Positions 18,870-27,001 of a DNA stretch of 64,000 bases are shown in pieces. This DNA comes from Corticimicrobacter populi (GTDB taxonomy: Bacteria; Pseudomonadota; Gammaproteobacteria; Burkholderiales; Burkholderiaceae_B). Numbering within the stretch: position 1 is the first letter of the stretch; each line of letters begins with the position of its first letter. The stretch spans positions 396,562 through 460,561 of the forward strand of contig NZ_QETA01000003.1 of NCBI RefSeq assembly GCF_003123725.1. Reading direction: 5' to 3'. The notes under the pieces are model-generated. The model had not been told where the DNA came from. It searched no databases and saw only the letters and a list, made by a program, of their open reading frames with translations. Made by a program: the position numbers and the translations under genes.

Positions 18870-19438
18870 CATGCCTGCGTGTTCTGTATCTGCGCCAATG
18901 CCTGCTGGCGGCAGGCAACCAGGATTTCATCTGACAATGCAGACGTGTCAGGGCACGCACGCGACAGCACCAATGCCCCCACAACCTGTGCCAGCAGTGC
19001 CAGTATCCGGGTGCGATCATGGGGCAGTGCCTGCCCTGCCAGCTTATCGCCAAGCGCCTGTACCAGGGTTTCGATGCCATGGCTGAACGTATTCCTGACG
19101 TCCTCGCCCTGCCGTGCGGCATCCCCCCCCAGTCCGGCCATCGTGCACCCAGGACCTCGCGCATCCCGGTGCGCCCTGGAGAGATAGCCTTCGACAAACT
19201 GAATCATATCGAGTCCCTGCAGTTGCCTGACTGACTGTTCAAGGCCACAGGCAGCAGACTCGGCCATCAATGCAGACTTGGAAGAGAACTGTTTGTAAAA
19301 GCCGCCATGCGTCAAGCCAGCGGCCGCCGTCAGTTCGACCACCCCCACCCCGTCGTAACCACGCTCGCGGAACAGCAGGGATGCAGCATCTACAACCCGC
19401 TGCCGGTTTTCCTGTGCCTGCGCCTTGCTGACTTTCAT
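18869..19438 (-). CDS. TetR-family transcriptional regulator
   Basis: This 189-residue regulator has a TetR helix-turn-helix at about residues 10-55 (RQRVVDAASLLFRERGYDGVG, then ELTAAAGLTHGGFYKQFSSKSAL). The ligand domain contains Cys residues (GPGCTMAGLGGDAA) as in the AcrR/NemR-like branch. It is divergent from an SDR and an old-yellow-enzyme gene, with two palindromes between them. It probably represses these enzymes and itself and responds to an electrophile or substrate of theirs (inference). Confidence 0.88.
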   Translation of the reverse strand: MKVSKAQAQENRQRVVDAASLLFRERGYDGVGVVELTAAAGLTHGGFYKQFSSKSALMAESAACGLEQSVRQLQGLDMIQFVEGYLSRAHRDARGPGCTMAGLGGDAARQGEDVRNTFSHGIETLVQALGDKLAGQALPHDRTRILALLAQVVGALVLSRACPDTSALSDEILVACRQQALAQIQNTQA

Positions 19439-19451
19439 GTTCCAGTCCTCT

Positions 19452-19505
19452 TTATGATTTCATTCATAATCAAAAAATCTTGACATCAATTATGATGACC
19501 ATCAT
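19452..19505. promoter_or_regulatory. Two candidate TetR operators in divergent promoter
   Basis: The first palindrome, TTATGA-N6-TCATAA, lies at 19452-19469. The second, ATGATG-AC-CATCAT, lies at 19492-19505. Both sit between the TetR start codon and the SDR gene in an AT-rich gap, where a TetR repressor could block both promoters. Confidence 0.6.
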
Positions 19506-19579
19506 CATTATATCGCACGTCATCTCAACACAGACACGCATGGCAAGTGATAAGCCTCCATGCCATCACGAGGAACTTC

Positions 19580-20368
19580 ATGACTACATTACCCTCCGTC
19601 CTGATCACCGGCGCATCCAGCGGCATCGGGGCTGTTTATGCCAAACGCTTTGCGAGCCGGGGACACGATCTCGTCCTGGTCGCCCGAGACCAGGCACGCC
19701 TGCAGACACTGGCCACGGCGCTTGCCCGAACACACCAGGTCGCCGTCGATGTCCTGCCAGCCGATCTGACCATTCACCAGGAACTGGCGACCGTAGAAGA
19801 CCGGCTCCGTTCCGATCGCCGCATTGGCATCCTCGTCAACAACGCCGGCCTGCCACAAGCGGGGGGCTTCCTGCAGCAGGACACTGCCGGCATCGACAGG
19901 CTCATCGGCCTCAACATCACGGCACTCACACGCCTGTCGGCGGCCATCGCACCGCGGCTGGCCGAGGCGGGAACCGGTGCCATCATCAATATCGGCTCGG
20001 TCGTCGGCCTGGCACCGGAATTCGGCATGACGCTCTATGGAGCCACCAAGGCCTACGTGCTGCTGCTGTCGCAGGGCCTGCAGCAGGAACTGGGGCCCAA
20101 GGGCATCCAGATACAGGCTGTGCTGCCTGCCGCCACGCGGACGGCTATCTGGGACAAGGCCGGTATCGATATCGATACCGTGACCGATATCATGGAGGTC
20201 GATGAACTGGTCGATGCGGCGCTGGTCGGTTTCGACCGGCACGAGCCGGTCACCATTCCACCGCTCCAGGATGCCGCGCACTGGAACGCCCTGGACACCG
20301 CACGCCTGGCTCTGCTGGGCGATCTCGATCAAAGCCATGCCGCACAACGTTATCGCAGCGCCTCCTGA
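19580..20368 (+). CDS. Short-chain dehydrogenase/reductase (SDR)
   Basis: This 262-residue NAD(P)-dependent SDR has the cofactor motif TGASSGIG at about residues 10-17, NNAG near 90, the catalytic Ser in NIGSV and the YGATK (YxxxK) motif near 155-159. It resembles DltE/YqjQ-type 'classical' SDRs that reduce carbonyls. The ATG at 19580 is preceded by CGAGGAA; an earlier in-frame ATG has no better site. It is followed 15 bp later by an old-yellow-enzyme gene and is divergent from a TetR regulator. The substrate is unknown. Confidence 0.9.
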   Translation: MTTLPSVLITGASSGIGAVYAKRFASRGHDLVLVARDQARLQTLATALARTHQVAVDVLPADLTIHQELATVEDRLRSDRRIGILVNNAGLPQAGGFLQQDTAGIDRLIGLNITALTRLSAAIAPRLAEAGTGAIINIGSVVGLAPEFGMTLYGATKAYVLLLSQGLQQELGPKGIQIQAVLPAATRTAIWDKAGIDIDTVTDIMEVDELVDAALVGFDRHEPVTIPPLQDAAHWNALDTARLALLGDLDQSHAAQRYRSAS

Positions 20369-20383
20369 ACACAGCAAGGAAAC

Positions 20384-21502
20384 ATGATGTCCAACACAAT
20401 CCTTTTCAGTCCCTTCACCGTCAACGGACTGACCCTGCCCAACCGTTTCGTGATGGCCCCCATGACGCGAGCCATGGCGCAGGACGGCATACCGGCAGAA
20501 AAACAGGCTGAGTATTACCGCCGTCGCGCAGCAGGCGGCGTCGGCCTGATCCTGACCGAAGGCACCGTCATTGATCGTCCGGCATCACGCAACGATCCGG
20601 GCATCCCTTTTTTCCATGGTCCGGCGGCCCTGGCCGGCTGGGAACATGTCGCCCAGGCGGTGCATGCGGCCGGCGGCCGCATTGGCCCGCAACTATGGCA
20701 TACCGGCTCCACCCGCAGCATGGGTACCAACTGGGTACCCGAGGCCCCGGTTGAAAGCCCTTCGGGACTGGTTGGCCCCGACGATCCACGCGGCGTCGCG
20801 ATGACTGAAGAAGACATTGCCGACACGGTCGCCGCCTTCGCCAAGGCGGCCGCCAGCGCACGGCAACTGGGATTCGATCTCGTCGAATTGCATGGTGCCC
20901 ACGGCTACCTGATCGACCAGTTCTTCTGGCAGGGCACCAACCTGCGGCATGATGCATTCGGCGGTGCCACGATTGCAGAGAGATCACGCTTTGCTGCCAG
21001 TGCCATACGGGCGGTGCGTCAGGCAGTCGGGTCGGACTTTCCTCTTGCCCTGCGCGTCAGTCAATGGAAGCAGCAGGATTACACCGCCCGCAATGCCTGC
21101 TCGCCCGAGGAGATGACTGCATGGCTGCAACCGCTGGTAGAAGCGGGCGTCGATATCCTGCACTGCTCGCAACGGCGTTTCTGGGAACCGGAGTTCCCGG
21201 AACTGGATGGCGAGCAAGGCCTGAACTTTGCCGGCTGGGCCAAGAAACTCACTGGCGCAGCCACCATCAGCGTAGGCTCAGTCGGGCTGTCCGATGATTT
21301 CTTCAGCGCCTTTGGTGGTCAGGGCTCCCATGCCACCACACTGCAGGGCAACCTGGCTGCGCGTATCGAGCAAGGCGAATTTGACCTGATTGCCATCGGC
21401 CGCGTATTGATTTCCGACGCCGACTGGGTCAACAAGGTCCGGGATGAACGCACCCAGGAACTGGCAGGCTTCAAGGCAACAGACCTGGCCACACTCGACT
21501 GA
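20384..21502 (+). CDS. NADH:flavin oxidoreductase, old yellow enzyme family
   Basis: This 372-residue FMN enzyme of the OYE family reduces activated C=C bonds or nitro groups with NAD(P)H. The barrel starts with LFSPFTVNGLTLPNRFVMAPMTR, and contains the HGAHGYLIDQFFW motif near residue 170 and the FMN-phosphate region GSVGLS and AIGRVLISD. It has the shape of NemA and 12-oxophytodienoate reductase relatives. AAGGAAAC lies before two adjacent ATGs (20384 and 20387); either could be used. It is probably co-transcribed with the SDR and, like nemA in E. coli, under a TetR-family repressor (by analogy). Confidence 0.9.
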   Translation: MMSNTILFSPFTVNGLTLPNRFVMAPMTRAMAQDGIPAEKQAEYYRRRAAGGVGLILTEGTVIDRPASRNDPGIPFFHGPAALAGWEHVAQAVHAAGGRIGPQLWHTGSTRSMGTNWVPEAPVESPSGLVGPDDPRGVAMTEEDIADTVAAFAKAAASARQLGFDLVELHGAHGYLIDQFFWQGTNLRHDAFGGATIAERSRFAASAIRAVRQAVGSDFPLALRVSQWKQQDYTARNACSPEEMTAWLQPLVEAGVDILHCSQRRFWEPEFPELDGEQGLNFAGWAKKLTGAATISVGSVGLSDDFFSAFGGQGSHATTLQGNLAARIEQGEFDLIAIGRVLISDADWVNKVRDERTQELAGFKATDLATLD

Positions 21503-21569
21503 CACACGCACCGCCGCTGGCGGCTGCTTTCAACACAGCTTCTCTGACCAGACTGCTCTGGCCGATACA

Positions 21570-21595
21570 GCCTGGCATATGCACCTATGCCAGGC
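21570..21595 (+). terminator. Hairpin after the old-yellow-enzyme gene
   Basis: A perfect 10-bp stem GCCTGGCATA / TATGCCAGGC with a 6-nt loop lies 67 bp after the stop codon. There is no T-tract, so it may be Rho-assisted or protect the 3' end. Confidence 0.5.
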
Positions 21596-21687
21596 ATCCC
21601 TTCCCCAACGCCTCCCCCTGAACCTCATTTCCTGCTGTGTATCCAGCACCCGCAGAAACATCCTGTTTCCTCTACTCTCCCCATTGT

Positions 21688-21730
21688 TTAACCAATATCA
21701 AGGTATCCGTCCGGCCAAAAGGACTATGCT
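21688..21730 (+). promoter_or_regulatory. FNR/Anr-like site and -10 element of the nrd operon
   Basis: TTAAC-CAAT-ATCAA at 21688-21701 matches the FNR consensus at 8 of 10 positions with one perfect half site. TATGCT at 21725-21730 lies at the -10 position expected for a class II site centred at -41.5, giving a start of transcription near 21736. Confidence 0.5.
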
Positions 21731-21734
21731 CCAC

Positions 21735-21781
21735 ACACTACATATAGATCAAAACCTCAAATACACCACTATATATAGAAT
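21735..21781 (+). promoter_or_regulatory. Tandem NrdR boxes before nrdD
   Basis: Two 16-bp boxes at 21735-21750 and 21766-21781 match the NrdR consensus (ACACwATATATwGTGT) at 12 and 13 of 16 positions. Their start-to-start distance is 31 bp, the helical phasing known for NrdR box pairs. The second box touches the Shine-Dalgarno sequence (GGAG at 21782-21785). NrdR with ATP/dATP is expected to repress the operon. Confidence 0.8.
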
Positions 21782-21790
21782 GGAGCACGC

Positions 21791-23611
21791 ATGACTACGC
21801 ACCGATTCCTTGCCGGAGCCATTCTTCCGACCATCCTCCCGCTGCATACGCGCAAGCACCCTGCAGCCAACGATCCCATAGACACGATGAATGCATTGAA
21901 TACCGCCGTCGCCCCTGCCGTCGAAGTCGGCAGCACCATGAATGAATACCTCAACCGGCACGACTGGCGCATCAATGCCAACGCCAACCAGGGCTATTCG
22001 CTGGGCGGACTGATCCTGAATGTCTCGGGCAAGGTCGTGGCCAACTACTGGCTGAGCCACATCTACCCCGAAGCCATCGGCCAGGCACATCGACAGGCAG
22101 ATCTGCACATCCACGATCTGGACGTGTTCGCCGGCTACTGCGCAGGCTGGTCACTGCGCACCCTGCTGCACGAAGGCCTCAACGGCGTGCCGGGCAAGGT
22201 CGAGGCTGCACCGCCCAAGCACCTGTCGAGCGCAGTCGGCCAGATCGTCAACTTCCTGGGTACGCTGCAGAATGAATGGGCCGGCGCACAGGCGTTCAGT
22301 TCGTTCGACACCTATATGGCCCCCTTCATCCGCAAGGACAATCTGCCGTATGCCGAAGTGCTGCAGTGCATCCAGGAGCTGATCTACAACCTGAACGTCC
22401 CCTCGCGCTGGGGCACGCAGACTCCGTTTACCAATCTGACCTTCGACTGGGTCTGCCCGGAAGACCTGCGCGAACAGGTGCCGGTCATCGGTGGCGAGAC
22501 GATGTCCTTCCAGTACGGCGACCTGCAGGCCGAGATGGACATGATCAACCAGGCCTATATCGAGGTCATGATGAAGGGCGATGCCAAGGGGCGCGCCTTT
22601 ACCTTTCCCATTCCCACCTACAACATCACGCGTGATTTCGATTGGCACAGCCCCAATGCCGACCGCCTGTTCGAGATGACGGCACGCTATGGCCTGCCGT
22701 ATTTCCAGAATTTCATCAATTCGGAACTCGAGCCCAACATGATCCGCTCGATGTGCTGCCGCCTGCAGCTCGATCTGCGCGAGCTGCTCAAGCGGGGCAA
22801 CGGACTGTTCGGTTCGGCCGAGCAGACGGGCTCGCTGGGCGTGGTGACGGTCAATTGCGCCCGCCTGGGCCACCTCCATGCCGGTGACGAAGCTGGACTG
22901 ATCCGCCGCCTCGACGAACTGCTGGAACTGGGCAAGGTCAGCCTGGAGATCAAGCGCGAAGTCATCCAGCAGCATATGGATGATGGACTGTTTCCCTATA
23001 CCCGGCGCTATCTGGGCACATTGCGCAATCACTTCTCGACACTGGGCGTAAACGGCATCAACGAGATGATCCGCAATTTCACGCACGACGAACACGACCT
23101 CACGACGCCCTGGGGCCACGCCTTTGCGGTACGCCTGCTGGATCACGTACGTGCCCGCATGGTCGAATTTCAGGAAGAAACCGGCCACCTGTACAACCTG
23201 GAAGCCACGCCGGCCGAAGGCACCACTTACCGCTTTGCCAAGGAAGACCGCAAGCGCTGGCCCGAGATCCTGCAGGCCGGTACCAGCGACATGCCTTACT
23301 ACACCAACTCGTCGCAATTGCCTGTCGGCTTCACCGACGATCCGTTCGAGGCACTTGAGCGCCAGGACGAGCTACAGCGCAAATACACTGGCGGCACAGT
23401 CCTGCACCTTTACATGACCGAAGCGCTGTCCTCGGCCGACGCCTGCCGTACGCTGGTGCAACGTGCGCTGGGCCGCTTCCGGCTGCCCTACATCACCGTG
23501 ACCCCGACGTTCTCGATCTGTCCCAAGCATGGCTATCTGTCGGGACATCACGAATTCTGCCCTAAGTGCGATGCCGAACTGATGGCGCAGAAACAGGAAC
23601 ACCTGCACTGA
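21791..23611 (+). CDS. nrdD: Anaerobic ribonucleoside-triphosphate reductase, large chain without glycyl-radical domain
   Basis: This is the class III ribonucleotide reductase that makes dNTPs without oxygen. The 606 residues contain the substrate barrel, the probable thiyl-radical cysteine in SMCCRLQLD (Cys322/Cys323), and a zinc-ribbon start CPKHGY...CPKC (Cys577, 590, 593). They stop at HLH before the glycyl-radical segment, which is encoded by the next small gene in another frame. No N-terminal ATP-cone is seen. GGAG precedes the ATG, and NrdR boxes and an FNR-like site lie upstream. It needs NrdG for activation. A sequencing frameshift is possible but less likely, since the next gene has its own start and AAGGAA. 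Confidence 0.93.
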   Translation: MTTHRFLAGAILPTILPLHTRKHPAANDPIDTMNALNTAVAPAVEVGSTMNEYLNRHDWRINANANQGYSLGGLILNVSGKVVANYWLSHIYPEAIGQAHRQADLHIHDLDVFAGYCAGWSLRTLLHEGLNGVPGKVEAAPPKHLSSAVGQIVNFLGTLQNEWAGAQAFSSFDTYMAPFIRKDNLPYAEVLQCIQELIYNLNVPSRWGTQTPFTNLTFDWVCPEDLREQVPVIGGETMSFQYGDLQAEMDMINQAYIEVMMKGDAKGRAFTFPIPTYNITRDFDWHSPNADRLFEMTARYGLPYFQNFINSELEPNMIRSMCCRLQLDLRELLKRGNGLFGSAEQTGSLGVVTVNCARLGHLHAGDEAGLIRRLDELLELGKVSLEIKREVIQQHMDDGLFPYTRRYLGTLRNHFSTLGVNGINEMIRNFTHDEHDLTTPWGHAFAVRLLDHVRARMVEFQEETGHLYNLEATPAEGTTYRFAKEDRKRWPEILQAGTSDMPYYTNSSQLPVGFTDDPFEALERQDELQRKYTGGTVLHLYMTEALSSADACRTLVQRALGRFRLPYITVTPTFSICPKHGYLSGHHEFCPKCDAELMAQKQEHLH

Positions 23612-23661
23612 CTGCGCAGGCGCTTTACCAAAACCTTTTGAAATTTCAAGGAACTACCGAT

Positions 23662-23877
23662 ATGTCTACTCATACCGACACCCCCGTCAAGGCTCAGGCT
23701 GCCCATCCCGTGCTGGACAACGCAGAGCGCCAACGTTGCGAAATCTGGACCCGCGTGATGGGTTACCACCGCCCGGTTGAGTCGTTCAATATCGGCAAGC
23801 AAGGTGAATTCCACGAGCGCCAGTTCTTTGTCGAGCCCAGCCAGGCCGGCCGCGCCCAAGTACGAGCACACGCATGA
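23662..23877 (+). CDS. Separate glycyl-radical domain of class III ribonucleotide reductase
   Basis: This 71-residue protein corresponds to the C-terminus of NrdD. RVMGYHRPVESFNIGKQGEF at about residues 31-50 carries the radical glycine (Gly34 in RVMGY) and the typical RPV-N-GK-EF pattern; Cys26 may complete the zinc site begun in the larger chain. It begins 50 bp after the nrdD stop in a different frame, with AAGGAA before its ATG, and overlaps nrdG by 4 bp (ATGA). It should assemble with the 606-residue chain and be activated by NrdG (inference). A grcA-like 'spare part' role is an alternative, but the larger chain has no radical domain of its own. Confidence 0.85.
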   Translation: MSTHTDTPVKAQAAHPVLDNAERQRCEIWTRVMGYHRPVESFNIGKQGEFHERQFFVEPSQAGRAQVRAHA

Positions 23878-24656
23878 TATCCGACCGTCCGGCCTGCGCC
23901 ACCGCCCCTGCCACTGCCGAGCGGCCTGTCGTCTGGCCCGGACGGTCGCATCTGCGCCCTGATCGCGTACTCAAGATCGGTGGGCTGACGCCGTTCAGCG
24001 CGACCGATTATCCAGGTCACTTGTCTGCCGTGATTTTCGTGCAGGGCTGTCCGTGGCGTTGCCACTATTGCCACAACCCGCACCTGCAGCCGCGCACCCG
24101 CCACAGCCCGCTATCGTGGCCCGATCTGCGTGATTGGCTGGAACGGCGGCGCGGCCTGCTGGATGCAGTCGTATTCTGTGGTGGCGAACCGCTGATGGAT
24201 CCCATGCTGCCCGAAGCCGTGCTCGAAGCCAAGGCCATGGGTTTCAAGATTGCCTTGCACAGCGGGGGTTCGTACCCTGCCCCGCTGCGAAAAATCCTGC
24301 CATATCTGGACTGGATAGGTTTGGATATCAAGACCGGTTTCGACGATTACGCCGATATCACCTGCATTCCCAAAAGCGGCGATCCCGTGCGGGACAGTCT
24401 GACCCACATGCTGCAAAGTGGTGTCAGCTACGAATGCCGGACCACGATTCATCCAGACCTGCACAACGATGCCGGCATCCTGGCCCTGGCCCGGCAACTG
24501 GCTGCCTACGGCGTACAACATTACGCCCTGCAGCGCTTCCGACCTGACGGCTGCGACAACGATGCACTCAAGGCCACCATGTATGCGGGCACGTTCCCAT
24601 CATCGGATACGCTGGCGGAAATTGCCTGCCTGTTTCCGGATTTTGTAGTGCGTTGA
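23874..24656 (+). CDS. nrdG: Anaerobic ribonucleotide reductase-activating radical SAM enzyme
   Basis: NrdG uses a 4Fe-4S cluster and S-adenosylmethionine to make the glycyl radical on NrdD. The 260 residues contain the cluster motif CPWRCHYC (Cys59, 63, 66), the GGEP SAM motif (CGGEPLMDP near 105) and IGLDIKTGFDDY. This is longer than E. coli NrdG (154) and resembles the NrdG2/YfkAB-like proteins found with NrdD of the Thermotoga/Pseudomonas type. Its ATG overlaps the stop codon of the glycyl-radical gene (ATGA), so translation is coupled and the two products are likely made in step. Confidence 0.93.
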   Translation: MISDRPACATAPATAERPVVWPGRSHLRPDRVLKIGGLTPFSATDYPGHLSAVIFVQGCPWRCHYCHNPHLQPRTRHSPLSWPDLRDWLERRRGLLDAVVFCGGEPLMDPMLPEAVLEAKAMGFKIALHSGGSYPAPLRKILPYLDWIGLDIKTGFDDYADITCIPKSGDPVRDSLTHMLQSGVSYECRTTIHPDLHNDAGILALARQLAAYGVQHYALQRFRPDGCDNDALKATMYAGTFPSSDTLAEIACLFPDFVVR

Positions 24657-24671
24657 TTGAGATAGCGTGAA

Positions 24672-25406
24672 TCAGCGAGATGGTGCCAACGCGGCATCAA
24701 GCGTCTCGCGCTCGTCGAAAACAAAGCAGTTGCCCTGGTAGGACTGGCCGCCTGCCAACTCGAAATACTTGAGAATGCCCCCCTCGAGCTGGTAGACATT
24801 TTCCATGCCGATTTCCTGCATGTAGATCACTGCCTTTTCGCAGCGGATACCGCCCGTGCAGAAACCGACCACGGTCTTGCCCTCGAACTCGGCCCGGTGT
24901 GCCTGCAGGGCCTCGGGGAACTGCGAGAATTTTTCGAGCCGCCAGTCCACGGCCCCTTCGAACGTGCCGGCATCGACCTCGAAATCATTGCGGGTATCGA
25001 GCATGACGACCTCGCGACCAGCGTCGTCCTGGCCTGCTGCCAGCCAGCGCGCCAGCGTCGGTGCATCGACCACCGGGGCACGGCCATTTTCAGGACGGAT
25101 AGAAGGATGATTCATGCGGATGATTTCGCGCTTGATTTTGACCAGCATCTTGCCGAACGGCTGCGTATCCGACCAGCTGTACTTGGGCTCCATATCGGCA
25201 AAGCGGGCATCACTGCGCAGCCATGACACGAAAGCATCCAGTGCGTCCTGAGCCCCGGCCAGGAACAGGTTGATGCCTTCCTCGGCCAGCAGGATCGTGC
25301 CCTTGAGACCATGCTGGAGAGTATGTTCGAGCAGGGTTTCGCGCAAAGCAGGCAGGTCGCCGAGTGTGATGAATTTATAGGCGGAAATATTGACGACGGA
25401 AGACAC
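24672..25406 (-). CDS. trhO: tRNA uridine(34) hydroxylase, rhodanese family
   Basis: TrhO (YceA type) hydroxylates U34 of certain tRNAs using oxygen, the first step to 5-methoxyuridine or its oxyacetic acid derivative. The 244 residues have an N-terminal acylphosphatase-like domain (about 1-95), a rhodanese domain (about 115-220) and the family motif [10 protein letters not shown] with Cys183 and Cys189. The ORF starts with GTG at 25406 and no clear Shine-Dalgarno sequence. It converges with nrdG, leaving only 15 bp between the stop codons. Confidence 0.93.
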   Translation of the reverse strand: MSSVVNISAYKFITLGDLPALRETLLEHTLQHGLKGTILLAEEGINLFLAGAQDALDAFVSWLRSDARFADMEPKYSWSDTQPFGKMLVKIKREIIRMNHPSIRPENGRAPVVDAPTLARWLAAGQDDAGREVVMLDTRNDFEVDAGTFEGAVDWRLEKFSQFPEALQAHRAEFEGKTVVGFCTGGIRCEKAVIYMQEIGMENVYQLEGGILKYFELAGGQSYQGNCFVFDERETLDAALAPSR

Positions 25407-25480
25407 GGATGCACAGCCGGAAATTGACGATGCCCCATTTTATGCCAGAGGCACCACCACGCCCGCATGCACCGCAGAAT

Positions 25481-27001
25481 TTACCTGACTGCGTCGGCAG
25501 CCGGCAGCCAGTCTTCCTGGGGATGGATCATGGCACCGGTGGCAAACGCCAGGTTGGCGGCCATCACCAGGGCCATGCTGTAGGCATCGGCACGCGCCTG
25601 GCGGGCTTCGAGCAGGCGGGTCGCCATCTCTGTCGCCAGCGTGATGGTGCCGACCCCTGACTCGAAGGCCGCCAGCGCGGCATCGTAGGCCGTCTGCGCG
25701 GTACGCACCAGGTCATCGGCAGCCTGGTGTCCCTGCAACGCAGAGTTCAGCATGGTTTCGGCCGCGACCATCTCGCGCACCGCATCGCGCTGCAGTGTCT
25801 GCAGCGTCTCACGCGCAGACTCATGGCGAATCTCGGCCCGCTGCAGTTGGGTACGCCGCAATCCGCCATCATAGAGCGGCAGCGACACCCCCAGCAATAC
25901 GCCACGCGAAGTCGCCTGCTGGCTCAATGTCGGCAAGCCGCGCACATCGAAACTGGTACGGCTGTGAGAGGCCACGGCCCCCAGATAGACCTTGGGCAGA
26001 AACTCAGCCTCGGCTGCGCGTATCCCTGCTTCGGCTGCCTTGGCTGCGGCATACGCGGCAACGACATCCGGGCGCCGTGCGATAGCCATATCCAGCGCCT
26101 CCTGGGTCAGGGCACTGTCCGGCCCTGGCAGAAAGCGGACCGGCGGCGCAGCCACCTCAATGCGTGCCGTCGGCGGCAGACCGACCGCCCCCAGCAAGGC
26201 CAGGTAGATATTGCGCTCCAGGCCCTCGCTGTTGACCAGGTGGAACTGTGCCTGGGAAACAGCCTGCCTGGCCACGGCCAGCTCGACCGTAGTACCCACG
26301 CCGCCACGCAAGCGGTCGGCTGCGGCCGCCTCGACTGCCTTCTGGTTGGCAAGCGCCTCGTGGGCCAGCCGGGTACGACTACGGGCGGCTTCGTACTGGT
26401 AATACTGGTCAGTGACATCCCGGATGACCTTCTGGTGGATGCCGTTGAACAGGACATTGGCCGCAAACGAAAGCTGCTCGGCTCCCTCGAGCAGCGCAGC
26501 ACGCTGCCCGAAGTCAAACAGCAGCCACCCCAGCGCCAGCGATGGCACAGTCCCCTGCACTTTGGTATCGATATCGCTGATACCGGCAATATCGGTCGGC
26601 AAAGGCCGTCGGGTGCGCTGATGCCCGGTCAGGACATTGGCAGACAACTGGGGCAGAAACGTCGCCTCGACCAAACCGGTGGCCAGCGCTGCCTCGCGGG
26701 CATGATTCCAGGCTTGCCGGGTCTGGGGATTTTCACGCTGGGCCAGATCGATGAGCTGGGCCAGATCGTAGGCCCCCTCCTGCAGGGAGATTGCGGCCTG
26801 CCCGGATGCCGGCTGGCTGAGGGCCCGGATATAGGGCACGCCAAAGCCATCGATAGGTGCCTCGCTGACTTGCTGGCTGATGCCGTCGGGCGCGCTACCG
26901 CGCCAGGGACGGTCGGAACTGGCAGGGGCGCGATCAAGCGCCTGCCCGGCGCAGCCGGCCAGCAGCAGCGTGACTGGCAGGAGTTTGTATATCGTCATCA
27001 T
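25481..27001 (-). CDS. mdtP: Outer-membrane efflux lipoprotein of the NodT/MdtP type
   Basis: This 506-residue TolC-like channel of the outer membrane closes a tripartite efflux pump. A lipoprotein signal (LLLAGC, Cys17) starts the protein and two OEP domains with long helical hairpins follow (about 75-275 and 300-490). The ATG overlaps the stop of the upstream fusaric-acid-type transporter gene (ATGA). The order ytcA-mdtN-mdtO-mdtP is that of the E. coli mdtNOP locus, so I use those names by synteny; the exported compound is unknown. Confidence 0.87.
   Translation of the reverse strand: MMTIYKLLPVTLLLAGCAGQALDRAPASSDRPWRGSAPDGISQQVSEAPIDGFGVPYIRALSQPASGQAAISLQEGAYDLAQLIDLAQRENPQTRQAWNHAREAALATGLVEATFLPQLSANVLTGHQRTRRPLPTDIAGISDIDTKVQGTVPSLALGWLLFDFGQRAALLEGAEQLSFAANVLFNGIHQKVIRDVTDQYYQYEAARSRTRLAHEALANQKAVEAAAADRLRGGVGTTVELAVARQAVSQAQFHLVNSEGLERNIYLALLGAVGLPPTARIEVAAPPVRFLPGPDSALTQEALDMAIARRPDVVAAYAAAKAAEAGIRAAEAEFLPKVYLGAVASHSRTSFDVRGLPTLSQQATSRGVLLGVSLPLYDGGLRRTQLQRAEIRHESARETLQTLQRDAVREMVAAETMLNSALQGHQAADDLVRTAQTAYDAALAAFESGVGTITLATEMATRLLEARQARADAYSMALVMAANLAFATGAMIHPQEDWLPAADAVR

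Noticed and set aside
23566..23700. Programmed -1 frameshift joining nrdD and the glycyl-radical frame
   Set aside because: The second frame is open upstream, but I see no classical slippery heptamer and the small gene has its own good start site. Kept only as an alternative.
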